Source: Sinomicrobium sp. (lineage in GTDB: Bacteria > Bacteroidota > Bacteroidia > Flavobacteriales > Flavobacteriaceae). Taken from it: 64,000 bases of DNA. The DNA lies in assembly GCA_029266035.1 (NCBI GenBank), contig JAJUFH010000004.1, positions 1 through 64,000 on the forward strand, given 5' to 3'. The translations under genes and the position numbers were made by a program. Positions within the stretch are counted from its first letter, which is position 1; the number at the start of each line of letters is the position of its first letter. The notes under the pieces are model-generated. The model did not search any database and had not been told where the DNA came from. It saw only the letters and a list, made by a program, of their open reading frames with translations. Shown here piece by piece: positions 37,631 to 46,880 of the stretch.

Positions 37631-40075
37631 ATGAACCAATTACAAAACACTAACTACAATAAACGCATGACTCAAAACGATCGTAAAACTTGTTTGATAC
37701 TTTTATGGGGGCTATTTCTGTGTTTTGCTCCCAAGAATATTTTTGCGCAGTCATCAGGATCCCTGTCGGGAATTGTTCAAAATGCTCTCGGAGAAAAGAT
37801 TCCTAATGCTTCCATACTGTTTGGCAACAACAAGTATAATAGGTATGCGGATATGGAGGGAACTTTTTCTGTCAAGTCCATACCTGCCGGTACCTATCTT
37901 ATAAGTATTACAGCAGTCGGATATGAAGAATACCTTTGGGAAGTTGTTGTAAAACCCGGGCAACATACCGAATTTACCGCCATACTTCAGCAACATATAA
38001 GTGAGCTGGACGAAGTGATCGTTTCGGGAAAATCAAAAGTACAGAAGGCAAGAGAACAGTCTTATCAGGTGAGTGTGATCGATGCAAAACAACTGCACAA
38101 TACATCTTTAAACATTGCTCACGCCCTGGACAATGTACCTGGAATTCGGGTTAGGGAAAGTGGCGGACTGGGATCTGATGTAGATTTTTCTCTTAATGGA
38201 TTTACAGGTCACCAGGTAAAATTCTTTATCGACGGAGTGCCTATGGAGAGTATGGGGCATGCATTTCAAATCAATAACATCCCCATAAACCTTGCCGAAA
38301 GAGTAGAGGTGTACAAGGGGGTAGTTCCCGTAGACCTCGGATCTGACGCCTTGGGTGGAGCCATTAATATTGTGACCAATTCAGGTCGCGCTAACTATCT
38401 TGACGCATCTTATTCCTACGGTTCTTTCGGCACTCATAAGACCTCGGTTAGTCTGGCGAGAAACTTCAAAAGTGGCTTTACTTTAACGCTCGATGCCTAT
38501 CAGAATTACTCCAAAAATAATTACTGGGTTGAGACAGAGACTCCTGTTAACAAATACGGAAAAGTAGAGAAAGTCAGAACCAGACGGTTTCATGACCGTT
38601 ACCGCAATGAGATGGTAATGGTGGGTGTGGGGGTTCGTAACCGGTCGTGGGCAGACCACCTGATTATAGGTATGGATCTCGGACAATATGCTCGGGAATT
38701 ACAGAATGGCGTTACCATGGAAGATGTCTATGGCAATCGGGAGTCTAAAGGGGTAACCTTACTTCCATCTATAAAATACCTCAAAAGGGATATAGGTCTT
38801 AAAGGGCTCGATCTGAACATCAGCGGGAACATTAATCTCGGTTACGAAAGGGTGACCGATACGATAAATAAACAGTATAATTGGTTGGGAGAGGTTATTC
38901 GGGAGTCTGATTCCGACGGGGCGGAACGCAGCCGTGGAGACAATAAATACCGGAATAATAGCGGTGTAGTGACCGCAAACCTGAGTTATAGGATCAATGA
39001 CAAACACGCTCTGGTGCTCAACAATAACTTCACAACTTTTAAAAGAGTCAATAAAGATCTTCTCAAGGAAACAGACCAGTTTTTTAACAGGCCCAGCTCT
39101 TTGCAGAAAAATGTACTCGGACTGTCATATCGCTATGATCCATCCGAAAAATGGAATACTTCGATATTCGGTAAATACTTTGTACAACACAGTAAATCGT
39201 TTATGAATGTGGCTATGGCCGAGAATCCCAACCATGACGATTACGATTGGAAATCAAACACCTTCAGTACCTATGGCTATGGTTTTGCCAGCTCCTATTT
39301 TATCAGGAAAAACCTGCAGTTACGACTGTCTTACGAACACGGTATACGGGTTCCAACCAGTGGAGAATTATTCGGTAATATGAATACGCTGACGGGAAAT
39401 GTAGACCTGAAACCGGAAAGCAGTGAGAATGTCAATATCGGAATCATGTTTAACCCTTCTATAAAAAACACCCACTTTTTTACTTTTGATGCCGCGATAT
39501 TGTACCGGTATTCAAAAGATTTTATACGTACTAGTCTTACCGAAAGTTTTGCCACTACCATACAGCAGATGGTCAACCTGAGAGATGTAGATAACAGGGG
39601 GGTGGAAGGCAGTATCCGGTATAGATATAAAAAACAGCTCAATGTAGGAGTGAATATAAGTTATCAGAATTTGATAAACCGGACCAAATATGAGGGAGGG
39701 AGTAACGATATTGTAAGTATTGTGTATAAAGACCGTATCCCCAATATGCCATATCTGTTTGGAAATGCCGATGCTTCCTACGCTGTAAACCGACCTTTCG
39801 GAACCGACGGAACACTTACCATAGGGTATCAGTTACACTATGTTCACGAGTATTATGAAGGATGGCCAAGCCTGGGAGAAGAATCTACAAAAATAACCAT
39901 TCCCACACAATGGAATCACAGTGCCAGCCTTATTTACGCCTTTAAGGGAGGAAAATACAACCTGACCCTTGAAGTGTTAAACCTGACAGATGCCCTGTTG
40001 TACGATCATTTTAAATTGCAAAAACCAAGTCGGGCATTCAACCTTAAATTCAGATACTTCCTGTTTAATTCATAG
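37631..40075 (+). CDS. TonB-dependent receptor (probable siderophore uptake)
   Basis: 814 aa from the ATG at 37631; 37667 is an alternative ATG. A signal peptide ends near NIFAQ. A CarboxypepD_reg-like domain (about 40-125: SGIVQNALGEKIPNASI... AVGYEEY) precedes the plug (HALDNVPGIRVRESGG, VEVYKGVVPVDLGSDALGG) and a 22-strand-type barrel ending AFNLKFRYFLFNS. No partner SusD is present, so it is a classical small-ligand receptor rather than a glycan one. The PchR-like regulator, iron-box-like operator and DUF4374 lipoprotein all suggest iron-siderophore import. Confidence 0.92.
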   Translation: MNQLQNTNYNKRMTQNDRKTCLILLWGLFLCFAPKNIFAQSSGSLSGIVQNALGEKIPNASILFGNNKYNRYADMEGTFSVKSIPAGTYLISITAVGYEEYLWEVVVKPGQHTEFTAILQQHISELDEVIVSGKSKVQKAREQSYQVSVIDAKQLHNTSLNIAHALDNVPGIRVRESGGLGSDVDFSLNGFTGHQVKFFIDGVPMESMGHAFQINNIPINLAERVEVYKGVVPVDLGSDALGGAINIVTNSGRANYLDASYSYGSFGTHKTSVSLARNFKSGFTLTLDAYQNYSKNNYWVETETPVNKYGKVEKVRTRRFHDRYRNEMVMVGVGVRNRSWADHLIIGMDLGQYARELQNGVTMEDVYGNRESKGVTLLPSIKYLKRDIGLKGLDLNISGNINLGYERVTDTINKQYNWLGEVIRESDSDGAERSRGDNKYRNNSGVVTANLSYRINDKHALVLNNNFTTFKRVNKDLLKETDQFFNRPSSLQKNVLGLSYRYDPSEKWNTSIFGKYFVQHSKSFMNVAMAENPNHDDYDWKSNTFSTYGYGFASSYFIRKNLQLRLSYEHGIRVPTSGELFGNMNTLTGNVDLKPESSENVNIGIMFNPSIKNTHFFTFDAAILYRYSKDFIRTSLTESFATTIQQMVNLRDVDNRGVEGSIRYRYKKQLNVGVNISYQNLINRTKYEGGSNDIVSIVYKDRIPNMPYLFGNADASYAVNRPFGTDGTLTIGYQLHYVHEYYEGWPSLGEESTKITIPTQWNHSASLIYAFKGGKYNLTLEVLNLTDALLYDHFKLQKPSRAFNLKFRYFLFNS

Positions 40076-40103
40076 TAAATTATCTAATAAACACCAATAT
40101 ATC

Positions 40104-41354
40104 ATGAAATCTAACATTTTATCTTTTAGCTTGATGGCTCTGTGCCTGTTGTTTTTAAGCGCATGTAGTAGTGATGACGGACCCGGTACCGAAGGACCAG
40201 AGAACCCCGATGCTGCTACCGAACAATTTGTAATTGCCGGTGAGGCCGCCACAGCCGAACAGGCTAAGACCTATCTTTTTCTTGCCGATAAGCTCGATGA
40301 AGGGGAAATTACTGTTCAGGGTAACGGGTATGAGACCCGGGGCTCTACCATGTTTGCCCTGAATAACAAAGCCTTCTCCTTTCAGTACAACCGAGGAGAT
40401 CCCGGATTTACAGAAGTATTTCAACTCAATCAGAAGGCTAAACTGGAAAAGGTGAGCTCTTTTTCCGTAAAATCGGTAAACGTTTTTCTGTCGTATAAAG
40501 ATCAGGAACATCTTTTGGCATACAATATCGGGAGAGCCTTAAATACTCCCGGAAGTGCGTATTGGATCAATACCGAGACCAATACAGTTGATAAAGATGC
40601 CGAATTTGACCAGAAGATCATCTATGTAGATGGTAAATTTATCCCCAATTATTACGCGTTTGTATACAGCTTTTTTGAATTCGGAGATAAGATATATGCA
40701 GTGTACAATCCGAGGTACGGAGGAGAAGGAGAACAGGACCCTTATGATTATGAAAACCGTGCCTTTGTTTCCATATTCGATCAAGATATGAATTTTGAAA
40801 AGACCATCTCAGATAATCGTATGCCGTTTATTGGGCGCTACTATAATGTAATGGGACTTGGGCAGGACGACAATGGAGATATTTACGCATTTTCTACCGG
40901 AGATGTAGAATCAGACAATAACCACGCTGCCTTCTTGCGAATTGAGAATGAAGAATTCGATAAAGACTACTACTGGGATGTGGAAGAAGTTGCCGATGGC
41001 ATGAGAATTCATGCCGGAAAGCATCTCGGAGGTGATAAATTTATCCTTGCGATGGTTGATCGGGACGAGGTGAAAGCGGAGTCAGAGGGGGCTAAACTTG
41101 CCATAGTCGAGGCTGCAACCAAGGAGTTTCACTGGGTTTCCGGAATTGATGATTGGATAGCTCCGGGAACTTATGCTTTCCCATTATTTATCAATAACGG
41201 AAAAGCATATCTTCCTTTGTCTTTAGAAGAGGCTTCCGTAACTTATCTGTACGCCATAGATCCTGATAATTACATCGCAACACAGGGATTGAAACTTACG
41301 GGGATACAAAATATTTCCGGTATCGGGATTTTGAGCAACGAAACAGCTGAGTAA
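40104..41354 (+). CDS. DUF4374 surface lipoprotein
   Basis: 416 aa from the ATG at 40104. Signal peptide and lipobox FLSAC, followed by CSSDDGPG; acidic residues right after the lipid-carrying Cys match the Bacteroidota lipoprotein export signal, so surface exposure is likely. The rest is a beta-propeller-like domain (VSIFDQDMNFEKTI, LRIENEEFDKDYYW, YAIDPDNYIATQGL). DUF4374 proteins accompany siderophore TonB receptors; XusB of Bacteroides, a siderophore-capture lipoprotein, belongs to the same kind of locus as far as I recall. It is 28 bp downstream of the receptor, one operon. Confidence 0.88.
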   Translation: MKSNILSFSLMALCLLFLSACSSDDGPGTEGPENPDAATEQFVIAGEAATAEQAKTYLFLADKLDEGEITVQGNGYETRGSTMFALNNKAFSFQYNRGDPGFTEVFQLNQKAKLEKVSSFSVKSVNVFLSYKDQEHLLAYNIGRALNTPGSAYWINTETNTVDKDAEFDQKIIYVDGKFIPNYYAFVYSFFEFGDKIYAVYNPRYGGEGEQDPYDYENRAFVSIFDQDMNFEKTISDNRMPFIGRYYNVMGLGQDDNGDIYAFSTGDVESDNNHAAFLRIENEEFDKDYYWDVEEVADGMRIHAGKHLGGDKFILAMVDRDEVKAESEGAKLAIVEAATKEFHWVSGIDDWIAPGTYAFPLFINNGKAYLPLSLEEASVTYLYAIDPDNYIATQGLKLTGIQNISGIGILSNETAE

Positions 41355-41397
41355 TTAGCGTAACTGCTATGACCTAAAACCATGAGTTCGATTGAAC

Positions 41398-41436
41398 AGG
41401 GAGTGGAGATGATTAGATTTCTTCACTCCCTTTTTC
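41398..41436 (+). terminator. Intrinsic terminator of the receptor/DUF4374 operon
   Basis: GGGAGTG (41399-41405) pairs with CACTCCC (41424-41430), followed by TTTTTC. Ends the operon 44 bp after DUF4374 and converges on the next minus-strand gene. Confidence 0.8.
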
Positions 41437-42429
41437 TTAAAAAGGAAGATCGACCCTGACCCCGTTTTTCCAGTAACAGGACGTGTAAAAGGCAGGAGCT
41501 ATTCCGATGGCTCCGGATACATAAACGTCGTCGCCATCTATAAAAATGCCGTAAGCTTGGGCATTGTCGTCCAGTTCGTGCAGTGTTCCGTTTTTCCAGT
41601 AGCTGGCCGTATGCCCAGAGCTGTTGGAGTTGTGTTTGTTTACCAGCCCTACTGCATACACATCAGCGTCTGATTTGGTGATCTGCCATACCTCGCCATA
41701 TCGCTCATCCAGTATTACAGCTTCCTCGTTTTTCCAGTACATAGGAATACCACAAAGGCCCCCTGTGTAATATTCGTCTTCACTTTTTACATAAATACTG
41801 CTCACTCCCCAGTAAGCAACGGTTTGTTCCGGCAATATCAAAGTGTCTACAGCTGTCGAAATTCCGTCCCACACAAAGGGTGTACGGGGTTAAAAAACGG
41901 ATCCTCCTGAAATACTTCCAGAAATCTCTCCTAAAGAACCCGCAAAAAGTGGTGTGTCGTCGTAGAAGCCCACCGAAGAAACTGTGCCTATACTATCGGT
42001 GTCCATTTTTATGATGGTATTGTTCTTGTAGTAGAACACCTTGCCATCTTCGGCAAGACTGCCTTGGTCAAAACTATATGTTTGAAGTTCGCCTTGTGCG
42101 TCTCTGTATATCTGTACTTTTCTGTACTTTTCGTCAATCGCCTTGCGGTAAGTAGATTGATTTTTTACAAGTGGAGTAAATGTCTCTTCATCAACGCGCT
42201 CTCCGTTAACCCAGAAAGAGGTAGTGAGGTCTCTGCCCTGCTGTCCTCTAAAACCGCTGACCAACACATCTCCGTCTTCCACTAAAATAGAATAGCCTGC
42301 GGCATAAGGCCCGTCGTTTCCTGTGGGAAAACCTAAATCGTCGTTGTTACAAGCGGTTAAAAGTATCCCAAAAATCAAGATTTTTACAAAATTCAGAAAA
42401 GGGAAACGAGAAAAAATGGCGTTGGTCAT
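41437..42429 (-). pseudogene. YWKNG-repeat surface lipoprotein gene with in-frame stop
   Basis: A 331-codon frame is interrupted only by TAA at 41890-41892; both sides are in the same frame. The first part (179 aa) has a lipobox LTAC followed by CNNDDLG, an export-signal-like acidic run, and short repeats. The second part carries SIYVKSEDEYYTG, TASYWKNGTLHELDD and SCYWKNGVRVDLPF, the repeated (C/S)YWKNG-x-L motif of a blade-type family found in Flavobacteria. A single substitution would restore the gene. It could also be two proteins, the second starting at GTG 41874, but the shared frame and shared repeat type favour one broken gene. Confidence 0.75.
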
Positions 42430-42604
42430 AGTAGTGTTTTTAAGGCCGTAAAGGTAGTTTGTTTTTTATGAGATACCGCATTGCCCGAAAGGTTGCTTTT
42501 TCCGATGATAACTAAAGCTCGACGAGCTCTAATCCGGTAACTTATTTAAACAACTGTTGAGTTGTTGTCAACAGTAGTAGAATTCTAACTTTCCTCTTTA
42601 CATC

Positions 42605-43435
42605 TTACAAATCTCTTTTTTTCAGCAGAGCATAAGACCAATAGATAAACAGAGCTGTCCAGATGAGTACAATAACTATTTCATACCAGTGTACACTGTA
42701 GTCTTTGGTGATGGTCTCGCCGATTTGGCTTGCTACTGTGCGCACCGCAGAGAGCCGACTCCCGGGTTCTTTGATCAGGTTGCTCATGGAATTGAGCGGG
42801 AAGAAACGGGTTACGGAGGAGGCGGTGTCCGAATTGAATTGAGACCGTAGAATCAGGTAAAAAACACCTTCTATAATCTGCCAGATTACCAGAAAACCAA
42901 GCGCAAAAGCAGACCTTTTTATAAGCATCCCGAGAAAGAGACAGAAAGAGAAAAAACCGGTCAGTTTAATAAAATAGGCGAGGAGGTACTCCAAGTCGGA
43001 AAAAATGATCGAAGCCTCGTTGTAGTCGGAATAGATCAATCCGAGTACCATAGACACCACAAAGACAAATACCGTGGAAATAGCCGCGAAACTGAGAACA
43101 GTAAGGAATTTGGAATAGATAAACTCCCATTTGCTCAGTCCGTCTATAAGGTTCTGTTTTATGGTTTTGTTACTGTACTCATTGGCGGTCATAGACACGA
43201 TGATAATGGCGAGAAACAGCTTTAACCAGGCGGCTATATAGGTGTTAAAATGCCAGATGTATGGGAAGTTGAATATCCCCTGTTCGGCAACCTGAAAATG
43301 TATTTCCCCAAAATCGAAATTGACAGTGGCTATCAGTGCGATACACAGTAGCAATACAAAATAAGCCGTAATCAGTACCTTGCTGGAACGGTTGTTCCAG
43401 AGTTTTATGTATTCTATCTGTAGTAGACGGAGCAT
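42605..43435 (-). CDS. ABC-2 type transporter permease
   Basis: 276 aa with six hydrophobic segments (about 17-37, 66-84, 104-128, 148-170, 175-195 and 247-270). N-terminal LLQIEYIKLWNNRSSKV and the SMTANEYSNKTIKQNLIDGL loop are typical of ABC-2 permeases for BcrA/NatA-type exporters. Its ATPase is encoded just upstream. Substrate unknown. The ATG is 3 bp after an AACTAAGAACT leader motif. Confidence 0.9.
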   Translation of the reverse strand: MLRLLQIEYIKLWNNRSSKVLITAYFVLLLCIALIATVNFDFGEIHFQVAEQGIFNFPYIWHFNTYIAAWLKLFLAIIIVSMTANEYSNKTIKQNLIDGLSKWEFIYSKFLTVLSFAAISTVFVFVVSMVLGLIYSDYNEASIIFSDLEYLLAYFIKLTGFFSFCLFLGMLIKRSAFALGFLVIWQIIEGVFYLILRSQFNSDTASSVTRFFPLNSMSNLIKEPGSRLSAVRTVASQIGETITKDYSVHWYEIVIVLIWTALFIYWSYALLKKRDL

Positions 43436-43438
43436 AAT

Positions 43439-43449
43439 AGTTCTTAGTT
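43439..43449 (-). repeat. AACTAAGAACT leader repeat, copy 2
   Basis: Lies 3 bp before the permease start; an extended variant (CTACAAACTACAAACTAATAAACTAAG-like) fills the gap to the ATPase. Confidence 0.6.
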
Positions 43450-43484
43450 TATTAGTTTGTAGTTTGTAGTTGTGGTTTGTAGTT

Positions 43485-44378
43485 TCAATTCTCTGTGAGT
43501 GCGAGGAATTGTTCTTCTAGGCTTTCTTTGCGTTTTACAAGATGAGAGAGCACTATTCCCTGATCGAACATCAAGCGATTAAAGGTGTCGGCCTCCATGG
43601 GCTCGTTGAGAAAGGCGGTGATGAGGTTGTTCTCTTCTTTGATTTCTCGGAATGTAGGATTGTTTTGCAATACAGCAACAGCCTTTTCCTGTTCCGAGCA
43701 TCTGAGCTCGAAAAAGCCGTGACTGGCTACCATCTCATCTACTTGTCCGGAATACAATTTTTTTCCTTTTTGAAGGACTACCACATGAGAGCATACCTTT
43801 TCCACTTCGTCTAGTAGATGAGAGGCCAGCAGTATGGTAGTTCCATCTGCAGCGATTTGTTTAATCAGCTGTCGTATCTGGTGTATCCCTTGTGGGTCGA
43901 GTCCGTTAGTGGGTTCGTCGAGTATGAGTATCTCAGGATCATTGAGCAGAGCAGAGGCTATGGCTAGTCGCTGTTTCATACCGAGAGAATAGGTTCTGAA
44001 CTTGCTGTCTTTGCGGTCTGCCAGTCCTACTACTTCCAGTTTTTCCTGTATTTTGTGGTGGGGCACCCCTTTGATTTTACACACTAGTTCGAGATTCTTT
44101 TCGGCGGTCATATAAGGGTAAAAGTTAGGACGCTCGATAATGGCTCCTACTTTTTTAAGGGCATCGTGAGTAGATACATTTCCGCCGAACCACTGAAAAT
44201 TTCCCGAGCTTTTGTTGACTACATTTAGTACAATGCCGAGGGTAGTCGATTTTCCACTGCCGTTTGGTCCCAAGATGCCGTATACATTGCCTTTTTCTAT
44301 GGTAAAAGACAACTCATTTACCGCGGTGAGATAGCCAAATTTTTTGGTGAGCCTGTCAATGCTGAGAATAGTTTCCAA
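43485..44378 (-). CDS. ABC transporter ATP-binding protein (BcrA/NatA type)
   Basis: 297 aa from TTG 44378 (METILSIDRLTKKFG); a further TTG at 44447 would add 23 unusual residues. Walker A ILGPNGSGKSTTL (near 36), signature YSLGMKQRLAIASALL, Walker B LILDEPTNGLDP, and H-loop ASHLLDEVE. Powers the permease next to it, 49 bp apart; a two-gene exporter, possibly for a peptide, antibiotic or lipid. No immunity or biosynthetic gene is beside it. Confidence 0.93.
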   Translation of the reverse strand: METILSIDRLTKKFGYLTAVNELSFTIEKGNVYGILGPNGSGKSTTLGIVLNVVNKSSGNFQWFGGNVSTHDALKKVGAIIERPNFYPYMTAEKNLELVCKIKGVPHHKIQEKLEVVGLADRKDSKFRTYSLGMKQRLAIASALLNDPEILILDEPTNGLDPQGIHQIRQLIKQIAADGTTILLASHLLDEVEKVCSHVVVLQKGKKLYSGQVDEMVASHGFFELRCSEQEKAVAVLQNNPTFREIKEENNLITAFLNEPMEADTFNRLMFDQGIVLSHLVKRKESLEEQFLALTEN

Positions 44379-44526
44379 AATAATGGTGTTTTTATTCCTT
44401 AGTGTTGATAAAATAACCCAAAATGAGGTTAATATGTTGACGTACAAATTACGATTTTGTTACAAATGGCAAACTTGTTTTTCGTTTTTTTTGTTTTTGG
44501 AAAGCGCGATGGCTTTAAAAAATATG

Positions 44527-44534
44527 TAAGTTTG
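44527..44534 (+). promoter_or_regulatory. -7 promoter element for the kinase-like gene
   Basis: TAAGTTTG, exact TAnnTTTG, 32 bp before the ATG at 44566. A TTTG lies upstream at 44496-44499 but at 27 nt spacing, too far. Confidence 0.35.
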
Positions 44535-44565
44535 GAGGATAGTAATCCCATAGTCCGTTTTCGAT

Positions 44566-45645
44566 ATGTCTGAAGAGCGATTAATGTCTAAAAAGAAACC
44601 CGCTTATCCGGTAAGCGAACAGTTGAATAGCTATTTGAAAGAATACAATCGCAACATTAGAATTCCTATCTTTTACGAGGATTTGTTACGTTTTTCCGGT
44701 TCGGTGGTGGTATACGACGAGAACGATAAGGACACTTTGTGGGTACGGGTGTTTTACAGCGAATTTGACCGGGAGGAAATAGACTTGAGTTTAAAGCGTG
44801 TCTATTCTATACTGCTCTCAGATGGTAGTGACAATATTATACAGTACCTCAATATAGATTCTATAGACTATTGCACCTTTGGTAATTCTAAGCCTTTTCG
44901 CATTAAGGTGAGGAATATACTCAACGACAACTACACCTATTTCTACGTCAAGAAAACCGATGCTTCCCGTATTTACGGTTTGGAGCTGGAGCATATGCTC
45001 TCGCCTTACAATCTCAATTTTCTAGTCTATAAGAATACGCTTATCGAAGAGCATATTGCAGGTATTCCGGGCGATGTTTTTATCAGAGATTTTTTGCCGC
45101 AGTGTACCGAGCGGGAAAAGTCTCAGATCGCCAAAGAATTTGTCAAGTTTAACGAGCGCTGTATGATACGGCTGTTGGGCGATATGCGTTCTTATAACTA
45201 CGTGATTGTAGCCACCCACGATTTTGATCACGTGGTCTATAAAATCAGAGCCATAGATTTCGACCAGCAGTGTTTTGAGGGTAAACTCAAGGTGTATCGC
45301 CCCCAGTTTTTTAAAGAGAACAACACTATGGTCAACCTAGTTCGCGACAAGCTGCAGCGCAGTTCGGTAGATCAGTATAAGATAGAAGAGCGCTCTATAG
45401 TGGCCAAAAGACTCATTAGCTACAACGAGCGAATGGAGGAGTTGTTAGACTGTGCCCGAGTGGATGTCCTTTCAGTTCCCGAAAATGTAGAACGCCTTAA
45501 AGTGGAGATATTGAATTTGGTGCAGGATGTAGAGTTTAAAAAAGCGACTAATATGGGAGAAATCCTGGAAGCCGCCTTGAATTTTGTAAAGCGCAACTAC
45601 CAGGATTACAATATCAACAAACGTCTTTTTAATCTCAAAGATTAA
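44566..45645 (+). CDS. Conserved hypothetical protein with protein-kinase-like/APH-like motifs
   Basis: 359 aa; ATG 44584 is an alternative start. No family recognised by name. Motif order matches the aminoglycoside phosphotransferase/protein-kinase fold: TYFYVKKTD (beta3-type lysine, 129), YGLELEHML (acidic helix, 140-142), IEEHIAGIPGD (hinge-like, 160-170), LLGDMRSYNYVIV (catalytic-loop D206 and N211, five apart as in APH HGD-x4-N), and RAIDFDQQC (DFG-like D231/D233). The first 110 residues and the last 100 are unassigned. Single gene with its own -7 box. Kinase activity is inference from motif spacing; a pseudokinase or other ATP-grasp-free fold is possible. Confidence 0.75.
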   Translation: MSEERLMSKKKPAYPVSEQLNSYLKEYNRNIRIPIFYEDLLRFSGSVVVYDENDKDTLWVRVFYSEFDREEIDLSLKRVYSILLSDGSDNIIQYLNIDSIDYCTFGNSKPFRIKVRNILNDNYTYFYVKKTDASRIYGLELEHMLSPYNLNFLVYKNTLIEEHIAGIPGDVFIRDFLPQCTEREKSQIAKEFVKFNERCMIRLLGDMRSYNYVIVATHDFDHVVYKIRAIDFDQQCFEGKLKVYRPQFFKENNTMVNLVRDKLQRSSVDQYKIEERSIVAKRLISYNERMEELLDCARVDVLSVPENVERLKVEILNLVQDVEFKKATNMGEILEAALNFVKRNYQDYNINKRLFNLKD

Positions 45646-45657
45646 TTACTTCTCAAT

Positions 45658-46716
45658 TCAGCTTTTTTCCTCTCGGTTGAAGTACACCAAGTAGTAATAC
45701 ATCTGACGCTCTTCATCCCAACCCTTTTCTACAAATTTCTCGGCAGACTCGGGATTGATAAAATCCATTTTAATCTGAATATTGGTGTCGAGATTGATGA
45801 CGTTTTTTATCTTTTTACGCGCCTCGGTCACCGCTTTGTTGGCAATGGGAAAGGTAGATACATCTTCTATGTGATATTTAGGCCCCTTTTCTACTTTGTA
45901 GTGTTTAAATTCGGGAATGAGGTCGGGATTGTCCATCACCTCATTGAGAAAACCGCTCTCTTCAAACTGGTCGTTTTTAGCAAAGTGGTTTACCGCCCGG
46001 TTCATAAACAGTACCTCCTGTTGCTTGTCTTCTGCGGGAAGCACTACGTCTTTGGCAAAATCCTGGCAGAATTTTAGGTATTTCTTGGTGATGAAATTTT
46101 CGTCGGTCAAGGCTTCTACTCCCAGAAAATTCTCCAGCCAGTATTTGGTGTCGTAACGGTTGCTGTCTACCGAAAGTATCTTGTAACCTTCGTCTCTGTG
46201 CGAATTGAAAATAAGACAGCCTTTGTCCAATTTATTGATGTTTACGCCCTGTTGTATCAGGATGTCGAGATTGGATTCACCTTCCCTGAACTGAAGGAAG
46301 TCGTGCTTCAATTCACTTTTGAAAATGCCTATTCCATCAATCTTTTCATTGTCTACCACCATATCGCTAAAGTAAGCTACATAGACTTCTCCACTTTTTA
46401 TATGGGGGTGATTGGACTGCTCGAAAAGATGTGTCGCTATTTTTTTAGACTGTTCGTGAATTCCGTTCGGATTGGTGAAGATTTCCGAAACGATTTCAAA
46501 GAGGGGATGGAATTCCACATCTACCTCATTGGCAAACTTAAAATAATTTTCTTCCTTTTCCCGAAAAGGTTTCAGGAAGTATTCTTTTAGTACAGCTGTG
46601 ATTTCATCGTTGAGCAGATAAGGCTCACGGGAGAGGAAAATGTTCTCGTTTCTACTCTTATTTCCCACTCGATGCACCGAGAGGCTTTCTATTTGTGAAG
46701 GATAGAGGTTTAGCAT
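45658..46716 (-). CDS. Nucleoid-associated protein (NdpA/YejK family, NA37)
   Basis: 352 aa. NA37-domain features: SGEVYVAYFSDMVVDNEKIDG, GIGIFKSELKHDFLQF, LDKGCLIFN and YWLENFLGVE. Members associate with the nucleoid; exact function in Bacteroidota is not known. Convergent with the kinase-like gene (12 bp apart). Two palindromes about 80-128 bp upstream could be its operator. Confidence 0.9.
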   Translation of the reverse strand: MLNLYPSQIESLSVHRVGNKSRNENIFLSREPYLLNDEITAVLKEYFLKPFREKEENYFKFANEVDVEFHPLFEIVSEIFTNPNGIHEQSKKIATHLFEQSNHPHIKSGEVYVAYFSDMVVDNEKIDGIGIFKSELKHDFLQFREGESNLDILIQQGVNINKLDKGCLIFNSHRDEGYKILSVDSNRYDTKYWLENFLGVEALTDENFITKKYLKFCQDFAKDVVLPAEDKQQEVLFMNRAVNHFAKNDQFEESGFLNEVMDNPDLIPEFKHYKVEKGPKYHIEDVSTFPIANKAVTEARKKIKNVINLDTNIQIKMDFINPESAEKFVEKGWDEERQMYYYLVYFNREEKS

Positions 46717-46795
46717 ATTTTATTTGAAATTTGCAGTAAAGATACATCAAAGGATTTTTAATTTTCCTTAAATCACTATGCCTATTGTTCATTTC

Positions 46796-46844
46796 GTCTT
46801 ATATACAAGACAAAATCACCTTGTTTCTATCTTGTAAGCAAGAT
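46796..46844 (-). promoter_or_regulatory. Twin palindromes upstream of the NdpA-family gene
   Basis: GTCTTATATACAAGAC (46796-46811) and ATCTTGTAAGCAAGAT (46829-46844), both followed by AAAATC on the plus strand, centres 33 bp apart, about three helical turns. Same-face dyad operators would suit a dimeric regulator. Confidence 0.5.
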
Positions 46845-46880
46845 AAAATCGAGTTTAAAGGCAAATTACAAACTCCAAAC

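Noticed and set aside
42554-42574. CTGTTGA/TCAACAG stem downstream of the ABC permease
   Set aside because: No U-tract on either strand, so it is not called as a terminator.
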